Shown here piece by piece: positions 33,486 through 40,224 of a DNA stretch of 64,000 nucleotides. Positions within the stretch are counted from its first letter, which is position 1. Each line of letters opens with the position of its first letter. Both the position numbers and the translations under genes were made by a program. The stretch is from contig NZ_CP045702.1 in assembly GCF_014216315.1 (NCBI RefSeq), forward strand, positions 6,882,001 through 6,946,000, read 5' to 3'. The DNA is from Streptomyces finlayi. Lineage in GTDB: Bacteria > Actinomycetota > Actinomycetes > Streptomycetales > Streptomycetaceae. The notes under the pieces were generated by a model. The model saw only the letters and a program-made list of their open reading frames with translations, did not search any database and was not told the DNA's origin.

Positions 33486-34331
33486 GTGAACGAGCCGATA
33501 CCCGTCATCCGCGACGTCGACCACGGCACCGCCCGGCTTCTGCCCGACGTGGACCGCGACCGGGCCTGGCTGCTCACGGTCGACGGCGCCCCCCAGTCGT
33601 ACGTGGACCTGGACGATCCGACGTACCTGGAGTTCGAGTACGTACGACGCCTCGCCCACGTCCTGGACTGCGCGGCCGCGCCCGGCGCCGCCCTCGACCT
33701 GATCCACCTCGGCGGCGGGGCCCTCACCCTGCCCCGCTACGCCGCGATCACCCGGCCCGGTTCGCGGCAGGACGTGGTGGAGGCGGACCGGGGGCTGCTG
33801 GCACTGGTCGCCGAGCACCTCCCGCTGCCGGCCGGGGCGGGGATCGGCGTGCACGGCACGGACGCCCGCGCCTGGCTCGAACAGGCACCACCGCAGTCGG
33901 CCGACGTCCTGATCGCCGATGTCTTCGGCGGCTCCCGGGTGCCCGCCCACCTCACGTCCGTGGAGTACGCGCGAGCCGCGGGACGGGCCCTGCGCGAGCA
34001 CGGGATCTACGCGGCCAATCTGGCCGACGGCGCGGCCTTCGGGTTTCTCCGTTCCCAGCTGGCCACCTTCGCCGCGGTCTTCGAGGAACTCGTCCTGATC
34101 GCCGAACCCGCTGTGCTGCGCGGCCGGCGTTTCGGCAACGTGGTGCTCGTCGCCTCTCACAGTCCCGTCGACACCGGACCGCTGACCCGTCTCTGCGCGG
34201 GCGACGCGTTCCCGGCCCGGGTCGAGTACGGGGCGGGGCTGGCCCGGCTCATCGGCGGCGCGAAGCCGGTGCGGGACAGCGAGGCGGTCGCCTCACCCGA
34301 GCCCCCCACCGGTGCCTTCGGCATCGGCTGA
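33486..34331 (+). CDS. Spermidine synthase-like (aminopropyltransferase-fold) protein
   Basis: 281 aa, Rossmann methyltransferase-like fold of the polyamine aminopropyltransferase group: L-I-H-L-G-G-G-A-L-T-L-P-R-Y as motif I and V-V-E-A-D-R-G-L as motif II. The D-x-Y/F motif of true spermidine synthases (usually D-S-T/D-D) appears as I-A-D-V-F-G-G-S, so polyamine synthesis is uncertain. GTG 33486 sits behind GGGGGAG. It overlaps the convergent MFS gene by 39 bp. Confidence 0.85.
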   Translation: MNEPIPVIRDVDHGTARLLPDVDRDRAWLLTVDGAPQSYVDLDDPTYLEFEYVRRLAHVLDCAAAPGAALDLIHLGGGALTLPRYAAITRPGSRQDVVEADRGLLALVAEHLPLPAGAGIGVHGTDARAWLEQAPPQSADVLIADVFGGSRVPAHLTSVEYARAAGRALREHGIYAANLADGAAFGFLRSQLATFAAVFEELVLIAEPAVLRGRRFGNVVLVASHSPVDTGPLTRLCAGDAFPARVEYGAGLARLIGGAKPVRDSEAVASPEPPTGAFGIG

Positions 34332-35660
34332 GGCAGCCGCGGGCGGCCTCGCGGCCGGGAGCTTCGCGGTGTCGCCCGCGAGGGACCTGCCGCTCGTACG
34401 CCGCGTCAGATTGCGTACGTCCGGTACGAGCAGGACGAGTCCCGTCACCAGCACGACCAGCGCCGCACACCCCCACAGTGCCTGGCTGCGGCCGACGAGT
34501 CCTTCCACCGGACCGGCCACCGCGGTGGACAGGGGCACCATGGCGACGGAGCCGAACCAGTCGTAGGCCGACACCCGCGACAGCTTCTCCTCCGGGATCT
34601 CCTGGTGCATCGCCGTCATCCAGGAGACGCCGAACACCTCGATGGCGACGCCGCTGACGAACATCACCGCGGCCAGTCCGGACACCGGCAGCGGCACCGC
34701 GAGCGCCGCCGATGGCAGGGCCAGCGGGAACACGCAGAGGGTTCCGGCCAGCAGCAGCCGCCGGGGTTTCCACCGCATCATCAGCAACGCCCCGGCCACG
34801 GTCCCCACGCCGAAGGCGGCGAGTGCGAGCCCCCAGGGTGCCGCGCCGCCGAGCACGTCCCGCGCGACCAGCGGCCCGTACACCGACTCGGCGGCGGCGA
34901 CGACCGCCACGACCACCGAGAACTGCGCCACGATCGCCCACAGCCACGGACGGCCGCTGAACTCCTCCCAGCCCTCGCGCAGATCGGACAGCAGCCCGCC
35001 GCCCGCGGCGCGTGCGGGAATGTGACTCACATCGAGAAAGGCCCGCAGCCCCCCTGCGAGGGCGAAGGCGGCGGCATCGACGGCGAGCACCCAGCCCGGG
35101 TCCATCGCCGCGATCATCGCCCCGCCCAGCGCCGCGCCGCCGATGGCCGCACCGTGCATCGACATCCGGAAGAGCGCGAAGGCCCGGCCGGCGTGCTCGG
35201 CGTCGACACTGGACATCAGCATGCCCTCGGCCGCCGGGCTGAAGAACGCCTGCCCCGTACCGCAGAGCGCGGTCAGCAGCATCATCTGCCACAGCTGGGG
35301 ATCGCCGGTCAGGACCAGCCAGGCGAAGAGCGCCTGCGACACACAGTTCAGGGTGTTCGCGGCCACCATCACCCGGTGGCGGGGCAGCCGGTCGGCCACC
35401 GCACCGCCGATGAGCAGGAAGAGGACCAGCGGCGCGGTCCGCGCGGCGGCGACCAGCCCGACGTCGCCGCCGTCACCTCCCGACTCCAGAACCGCGAACG
35501 CCGCCGCGATCAGCGCGCCGTGGGTACCCAGGCTCGTGATGATCGCGGCGGCCGTCAGCAGACCGTAGTTGCGGCCGGCACCGACAGGGCGGGCGGCAGG
35601 GGCGGGGGGTTCGGAGACGGTCACCAGGGGACTATCGCCACTGGGGCCCCTCTCCGACAA
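34293..35660 (-). CDS. MFS transporter
   Basis: 455 aa with 12 predicted helices. Cytoplasmic loop 2-3 has G-G-A-V-A-D-R-L-P-R-H-R, the MFS signature. It is similar in layout to the EntS/enterobactin-exporter-like MFS_3 group. The C-terminal ~50 residues are Ala/Pro-rich and cytoplasmic. Substrate unknown; no biosynthetic genes adjoin. Confidence 0.9.
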   Translation of the reverse strand: MSERGPSGDSPLVTVSEPPAPAARPVGAGRNYGLLTAAAIITSLGTHGALIAAAFAVLESGGDGGDVGLVAAARTAPLVLFLLIGGAVADRLPRHRVMVAANTLNCVSQALFAWLVLTGDPQLWQMMLLTALCGTGQAFFSPAAEGMLMSSVDAEHAGRAFALFRMSMHGAAIGGAALGGAMIAAMDPGWVLAVDAAAFALAGGLRAFLDVSHIPARAAGGGLLSDLREGWEEFSGRPWLWAIVAQFSVVVAVVAAAESVYGPLVARDVLGGAAPWGLALAAFGVGTVAGALLMMRWKPRRLLLAGTLCVFPLALPSAALAVPLPVSGLAAVMFVSGVAIEVFGVSWMTAMHQEIPEEKLSRVSAYDWFGSVAMVPLSTAVAGPVEGLVGRSQALWGCAALVVLVTGLVLLVPDVRNLTRRTSGRSLAGDTAKLPAARPPAAASADAEGTGGGLG

Positions 35661-35679
35661 ATCGGTTGACGGGAGACGG

Positions 35680-36726
35680 TCAGGAGGCGGAGTCCGCCAG
35701 CCGCACCGTGCTCAGGATCTGCTGGATGGTGGTGTCCGGGAGTTCGTCGTCCACGCCCGCGTTGGCGTACAGGACCCAGGTCGAGTACTCCTTCTTGGCG
35801 TTCATGAAGGAGAAGGCGATCGACTTGCCGTCGGTGTCGCACTTCTCCTTCTTCTTGACGTTCGCCGCGGTCGCCGTCACCACGCTGCCGGAGAGACCCG
35901 ACTTGGTGGTGTACGGCTTAGGCTGGCCGACCTTGACCGTGCCCTTGGGCTCCTCCTGGGCGTAGGGGGCCCACACCCAGTTGCCCGCCTCGTTCCTGGC
36001 GGCCTCGCCGGTGCTCTTGGCGCCCTGGGCGCCCTTGGTTCCGACACCGGCGAGGCTGGTGTCCTCCTTGGTGCCGTCCTTGTCGGCGTCGTCGATGCAC
36101 CACTTGCTCTTGTAGAAGGCGGGTGCGGAGAAGCCGACGGCGGGCGGCCCCTCCGGGTTCTTGACGTCCTCGAAACCGGAGATCATTCCCGGGCTCGCGA
36201 CCTCCCAGTCACCGGGAACGTCGAACTGCGTACCCCACTTGGGGTTGGTGACGACCTTCCACCCCGGGATCAGCGGCTTGGCGTCCGCGCCGCCCCGCGG
36301 ATTCTCGGCCGGAGCCGACGTTGCCTCCGACGGCTTGGCCGACGCGGACGGCTTCTTGCCGTCGGCGACGGTCGTGCCGCCCTTCTCGTCGTCCTTGCCG
36401 AGCACGATCACACCGGTGACGACCGCTGTCACGACGACCGCGGCGGCGGCGACGATCGCGATGACCGTCGTCTTCTTCTTGTCGTCACCCTGCGGACCGC
36501 CGGGCTGACCCGGAACGGCGTACTGCGGCACGGTCGGCTGCTGGTACGGATTGGGCTGCGGGTACCCCGGCTGACCCGGCTGCTGGTACCCGGGCTGCTG
36601 CCCGGGCTGCTGGTATCCCGGCTGCTGATAGGGATTCGGCTGCTGGTACCCCGGCTGCTGGTACGGGTTCTGATTCTGGTCCTGCGGGTTCTGCTCGCCC
36701 CCGGGCGGCTGCTCTCCTGGCCACAT
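35680..36726 (-). CDS. Membrane-anchored protein with Tyr-Gln-Gln-Pro-Gly repeats
   Basis: 348 aa. The cytoplasmic N-terminal ~85 residues carry many Y-Q-Q-P-(G/N) repeats. They are followed by D-D-K-K-K and one transmembrane helix (about 93-117), a Ser/Ala-rich linker and an extracellular domain (about 160-348) opening G-W-K-V-V-T-N-P-K-W-G-T-Q-F-D-V-P. This matches the layout of the Streptomyces family with a DUF8017-like exported domain (family name from memory). Role unknown. ATG 36726 chosen as it follows from an upstream region unlike the family. Confidence 0.8.
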   Translation of the reverse strand: MWPGEQPPGGEQNPQDQNQNPYQQPGYQQPNPYQQPGYQQPGQQPGYQQPGQPGYPQPNPYQQPTVPQYAVPGQPGGPQGDDKKKTTVIAIVAAAAVVVTAVVTGVIVLGKDDEKGGTTVADGKKPSASAKPSEATSAPAENPRGGADAKPLIPGWKVVTNPKWGTQFDVPGDWEVASPGMISGFEDVKNPEGPPAVGFSAPAFYKSKWCIDDADKDGTKEDTSLAGVGTKGAQGAKSTGEAARNEAGNWVWAPYAQEEPKGTVKVGQPKPYTTKSGLSGSVVTATAANVKKKEKCDTDGKSIAFSFMNAKKEYSTWVLYANAGVDDELPDTTIQQILSTVRLADSAS

Positions 36727-36819
36727 GGCCAGTAACCATAGAGGGGACGCGCCACCGCTGCTACGGCCGCCCCCGTGCGGGATGGCCAAATGCCCCTACT
36801 GGTGAGTAACCTTCGGCGG

Positions 36820-37272
36820 ATGAGCGATGAACAGATGACAGTCGGCGACATGCTCGTCGCGACGGTTCCGATGGCCAGGACCCTCAACCTGGAGTTCCTG
36901 GAGACGACCCCGGACCGCGCGGTCGTCCGGCTGCCCGACCAGGCCGATTACCACAACCACCTCGGCGGACCGCACGCCGGAGCGATGTTCACGCTCGCCG
37001 AGTCCGCGAGCGGTGCCATCGTCATCGCCGCCTTCGGGGACCAGTTGTCGCGTGCCGTGCCACTCGCGGTGTCGGCGGAGATCGGCTACCGGAAACTGGC
37101 GATGGGCGAGGTCACCGCGACCGCGACCCTCGGTCGGCCCGTGGCTGATGTCGTCGCCGAACTCGACCAGGGCAGGCGGCCCGAATTCCCGGTCGCCATC
37201 GAGATCCGGCGTGCCGACGGCGCGGTGACGGGCGAGATGACCGTCGTCTGGACCCTGCGTCCCCACAGCTGA
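36820..37272 (+). CDS. Hotdog-fold thioesterase-like protein (PaaI/DUF4442 type)
   Basis: 150 aa, single hotdog domain. The active-site segment H-N-H-L-G-G-P-H-A-G-A-M-F-T-L-A-E-S-A-S-G fits the H-G/G-x-x-F-x-L-A-E/D motif of PaaI-type acyl-CoA thioesterases. Substrate not predictable. The start has no clear Shine-Dalgarno; ATG 36820 agrees with the hotdog boundary. A 13-bp-stem terminator follows. Confidence 0.85.
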   Translation: MSDEQMTVGDMLVATVPMARTLNLEFLETTPDRAVVRLPDQADYHNHLGGPHAGAMFTLAESASGAIVIAAFGDQLSRAVPLAVSAEIGYRKLAMGEVTATATLGRPVADVVAELDQGRRPEFPVAIEIRRADGAVTGEMTVVWTLRPHS

Positions 37273-37303
37273 TTTCCGGCGGCTGGTCTCCGGCCGGCCG
37301 GGC

Positions 37304-37342
37304 AGGGCCGCCGCGCATCCCGTACCCGGGCGCGGCGGCCCT
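37304..37342. terminator. Bidirectional terminator between convergent genes
   Basis: AGGGCCGCCGCGC and GCGCGGCGGCCCT form a perfect 13-bp stem with a 13-nt loop, between the thioesterase gene and the gamma-carbonic-anhydrase gene. On the plus strand it is followed by TTCG. Confidence 0.85.
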
Positions 37343-37371
37343 TCGTGCTGGGGCGGGTGGGCCGATCGGCC

Positions 37372-37902
37372 TCAGCCCTCGTGTTCCTGGCGGTGGGCCT
37401 TGGCCAGCTCGACGTAACCGACCGCGTTGAACCTGATGCCCTCGCGCTCCTCCGCGGTCAGTTCCCGCTTGACCCTGGCGGGGACTCCCGCGACGAGCGA
37501 GTTCGGTGGTACCCGCATGCCCTGCGGGACGAGTGCTTGTGCGGCGACCAGCGACCCCGCACCGATGTGCGCGCCGTTGAGTACGGTGGCGCCCATGCCT
37601 ACCAGGACGTCGTCCTCGATGGTGCAGCCGTGCAGGACCGCGTTGTGGCCGACCGAGACCCGGGCGCCGACGGTGAGCGGGAAGCCCAGGTCGGTGTGCA
37701 CACTGCAGTTGTCCTGGATGTTGCTGTCCGGGCCCAGACTGACGGGGCCGCAGTCGGCCCGGAGCACCGCGTGGTACCAGACGCTGGAACCCGCGCTCAT
37801 CGTGACCTCACCGATCACGACAGCGGTCGGTGCCACGAACGCGTCCGCGTCGATGACCGGCTCCTTGCCGCCCATACCCATGATCAACGCCTGCTCAGCC
37901 AA
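37372..37902 (-). CDS. Gamma-carbonic anhydrase family protein
   Basis: 176 aa left-handed beta-helix of hexapeptide repeats. The metal-ligand histidines are present (N-C-S-V-H-T; V-G-H-N-A-V-L-H-G-C). This is the YrdA/CaiE-like subgroup, in which carbonic anhydrase activity is not always found. Start ATG at 37902 follows a GGAGCA-type site. Confidence 0.92.
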   Translation of the reverse strand: MAEQALIMGMGGKEPVIDADAFVAPTAVVIGEVTMSAGSSVWYHAVLRADCGPVSLGPDSNIQDNCSVHTDLGFPLTVGARVSVGHNAVLHGCTIEDDVLVGMGATVLNGAHIGAGSLVAAQALVPQGMRVPPNSLVAGVPARVKRELTAEEREGIRFNAVGYVELAKAHRQEHEG

Positions 37903-38042
37903 GGCCTGCTCCTCCGTGCTCCGGTGTGGTGCGCTCGCTCCGGAGGAACGGTAGGCGACGCCCGCCCGGCAGCGGGTGGTGGGGTGAACATCACAGGCCA
38001 GGGCGCCGACCGGCCCCCGCCCCGGCCATTACGGTGTGTCGC

Positions 38043-38795
38043 GTGCCGACGAACAGAAACACGTTCTCCTCGCTCGCCGCCCGGCGGCGCAGCATCCTGT
38101 CCCGGGCCGTCCACCGCGCCTGGGCCTGGGTGCGGGAGACGGGCGCGGTCACCGCGCAGCACCCCGGGCGGCTGCGGTTCCGCCGGATAGGTCCGGGGAC
38201 CAGGCTGGCCTTTCCGCAGGGCACGGTGTTCGGGGAGCCGTGGATCGAGCTCGGCGACCACTGCGTCATCGGCGAGCAGGTCACGCTCACGGCAGGTCTG
38301 ATGCCCGATCTCGAGCTCGGCCCGGACGCCGTCCTTACCCTGGGCAACGGGGTCGTGCTGGGCCGGGGCAGCCATGTCATCGCCGACACCACGGTGACGA
38401 TCGGCGCGGACACCTACTGCGGTCCGTATGTCTACATCACCTCGACCAACCACAGCTACGACGATCCGCACGAGCCGATCGGCCGCCAGTGGCCGCGCAT
38501 GGAGCCCGTCGTGATCGGCCCCGGCTGCTGGATCGGCACCGGCGCGGTGATCCTCCCCGGCGCCCGGCTCGGCCGCAACGTGGTGGTCGCCGCCGGAGCG
38601 GTCGTCCGCGGAGAGGTGCCGGACCACGCGGTGGTGGCCGGTGCGCCGGCCCGTGTCGTACGGAGCTGGGACCCCGAGAAGGGCTGGCAGCCACCGCTCC
38701 GTACGCCCGCACCGGTCCCGGTCCCGGACGACGTCACACCCGAGCAGCTCTCGTACCTCGCCGCGCTCCCGCCGGAGACCCCCGAGGTCTCCTGA
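38043..38795 (+). CDS. Hexapeptide-repeat acyltransferase (LbH family)
   Basis: 250 aa. A left-handed beta-helix with hexapeptide repeats spans about 70-210. T-S-T-N-H-S-Y-D-D-P and G-P-G-C-W-I-G-T-G-A-V-I-L-P-G-A correspond to the catalytic His and the acetyl-CoA binding coils of maltose/galactoside O-acetyltransferase-like enzymes. The acceptor is unknown (cell wall or secondary metabolite glycan are possible). GTG 38043 start; upstream sequence has no similarity. Confidence 0.87.
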   Translation: MPTNRNTFSSLAARRRSILSRAVHRAWAWVRETGAVTAQHPGRLRFRRIGPGTRLAFPQGTVFGEPWIELGDHCVIGEQVTLTAGLMPDLELGPDAVLTLGNGVVLGRGSHVIADTTVTIGADTYCGPYVYITSTNHSYDDPHEPIGRQWPRMEPVVIGPGCWIGTGAVILPGARLGRNVVVAAGAVVRGEVPDHAVVAGAPARVVRSWDPEKGWQPPLRTPAPVPVPDDVTPEQLSYLAALPPETPEVS

Positions 38796-38895
38796 CCCGA
38801 TGCCCCGAAGTCGGCCAGGCCCACAGCAGGCTGGTGGCCGGGGCGAACAGGGCTGTCGTGGTATGCCTCGCAGTACAGTGCGGTGAACGTTTCGG

Positions 38896-38914
38896 TGCAC
38901 TACACCGTAGTGCA
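38896..38914. promoter_or_regulatory. Perfect inverted repeat upstream of the XRE-cupin gene
   Basis: TGCACTAC-acc-GTAGTGCA, 8-bp arms, immediately before a TATTGT that could be the -10. It fits an autoregulatory operator for the XRE-cupin protein. Confidence 0.6.
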
Positions 38915-38952
38915 GTATTGTGAACTCTGTCATCCAGAATATTGGACGGAAT

Positions 38953-39525
38953 GTGTCTGACCTCGATCAGCTCACGCAGTCGCTGGCCCGCAATCTCAGG
39001 CGGTGGCGGGGCGAGCGCGGTTTCACCCTCGACGCCCTGGCCGCGCGGGCCGGGGTCAGTCGCGGCATGATCATCCAGATCGAGCAGGCGCGGACCAACC
39101 CCAGCGTCGGCACCACCGTCAAGCTCGCCGACGCGCTCGGCGTCAGCATCACCACGCTGCTCGACTGCGAGCAGGGCCCGCAGGTTCGGATCGTCCCCGC
39201 CGGCCAGGCCGTACGCATGTGGACGACGGAGGCGGGCAGTTCGACCACCCTGCTGGTCGGCACGGAGGCCGCCGGCCCCCTGGAGCTCTGGTTCTGGTGC
39301 CTGATGCCCGGAGAGGGCAGCGCATCCGATCCGCACCCCGAGGGAACCGTCGAGCTCCTCCATGTCACGTCGGGCGAACTCACCCTGGTCGTCGACGGCG
39401 AGCCCCACGCGGTGCCGGCCGGCACCTCCGCGACGTTCGAGGCCCACCTGGCGCACGCCTATCGCAACGAGGGTGCGGAACCGGCCGAGTTCACCATGGC
39501 GGTCTCGGTCCCGCCCGCCCGTTGA
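38953..39525 (+). CDS. XRE-family regulator with C-terminal cupin domain
   Basis: 190 aa. HTH_3 at 10-65 (L-R-R-W-R-G-E-R-G-F-T-L-D-A-L-A, then S-R-G-M-I-I-Q-I-E). The cupin barrel at ~105-185 has H-P-E-G-T-V-E-L-L-H-V. The PuuR-like layout is common in small-molecule-responsive repressors. GTG 38953 follows GGACGGA; GTG 38920 is too close to the putative -10. It is transcribed toward the fxs locus, but 480 bp separate the two, and a functional link is unproven. Confidence 0.92.
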   Translation: MSDLDQLTQSLARNLRRWRGERGFTLDALAARAGVSRGMIIQIEQARTNPSVGTTVKLADALGVSITTLLDCEQGPQVRIVPAGQAVRMWTTEAGSSTTLLVGTEAAGPLELWFWCLMPGEGSASDPHPEGTVELLHVTSGELTLVVDGEPHAVPAGTSATFEAHLAHAYRNEGAEPAEFTMAVSVPPAR

Positions 39526-40007
39526 TACGGTGAACTGCCCACCGGGTGAAGGCTGTTGGCGTGTCGGGCAGCGGGGGCCCGCTCAAGGGCTGTCGAGCGC
39601 CACGGCGTGGAACCGCGCGACCGGTCCGCTCTCGTCGAGGGTCTCCGTGTCCGAATCATTGCTGTCCGGAATCAATCTTCGGTGAATTGCGGGTTTCGGC
39701 CCGGACGGCGTAGGAAGCTGTGCACCATGGCCCGCCCGCTGTTCTCGAACTCACGCGCGCGAACGCTACGCGCGTGCGACATCGTGATCCGTATCGCTCA
39801 CTCGAAGGGGTGCTTTCGCTCCTCGATGAGTACGCGCGTGCCCGGACCGCTGTTTGGAGCGCAGGGGGTTCCTCACCCATTTGGCTTGTGCCTGATTTGC
39901 GTTCCTTTTTCCGTTGTGCAGAAATAAGGGCCCGTGATATGTGGACGGCGGAATTCCGCCATTGTTCACAGGAGCGGGCCCTCGTTGTGCGATCTGAGAG
40001 GCTCTCC
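39526..40007. other. 482-bp gap upstream of fxsA
   Basis: No supported gene. G+C falls below the surroundings around 39650-39700 and 39880-39930. Two symmetric structures are present: ACGCGCG/CGCGCGT at 39753-39775, and a large nested hairpin at 39928-39981. The fxs promoter probably lies in the AT-richer stretch just before the second structure. Confidence 0.6.
39928..39981 (+). promoter_or_regulatory. Nested hairpin in the fxsA leader
   Basis: GGGCCCG (39928-39934) pairs with CGGGCCC (39975-39981). Inside lies a perfect 14-bp palindrome GGCGGAATTCCGCC (39947-39960). The structure ends 26 bases before the fxsA ATG. It could be a terminator/attenuator or a protein-binding leader. Confidence 0.55.
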
Positions 40008-40202
40008 ATGGACATTCCGCTCGTCTCCGCAGCCGGCAGGCCGGGGCTCGTTCCCCGCCGACAGGCTGCTCCTCGGGTACCACTGGCGAAGAGTGCCGCG
40101 GTTCAGGGCGGCGGCGCGGTGCCCGCTCCCCTCAGCCGTCTCCTGTCGAACGGCACAGGGCCGAGCCCGCTGGTCGTCGCGGCCTTCCAGTCGTCCGTCT
40201 GA
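40008..40202 (+). CDS. fxsA: FxsA: FxSxx-COOH RiPP precursor peptide
   Basis: 64 aa ending P-L-V-V-A-A-F-Q-S-S-V. The last five residues F60-Q61-S62-S63-V64 satisfy the Phe-x-Ser-x-x-COOH rule that defines this precursor family. The remainder is a low-complexity Ala/Pro/Gly leader, with P-L-S-R-L-L before the core. The ATG has GAGAGG six bases upstream. It is immediately upstream (22 bp) of the FxsB maturase. Known family chemistry (FxsB belongs to the three-residue cyclophane-forming enzymes) predicts a crosslink between F60 and S62; the final product is unknown. Confidence 0.88.
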   Translation: MDIPLVSAAGRPGLVPRRQAAPRVPLAKSAAVQGGGAVPAPLSRLLSNGTGPSPLVVAAFQSSV

Positions 40203-40224
40203 GCGGCCGGGCACCGACACCGCC

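Noticed and set aside
39556..39927. Open frame in the fxs upstream gap
   Set aside because: Arg/Ser-rich with no conserved look; fxsA with its proper ribosome site begins later.
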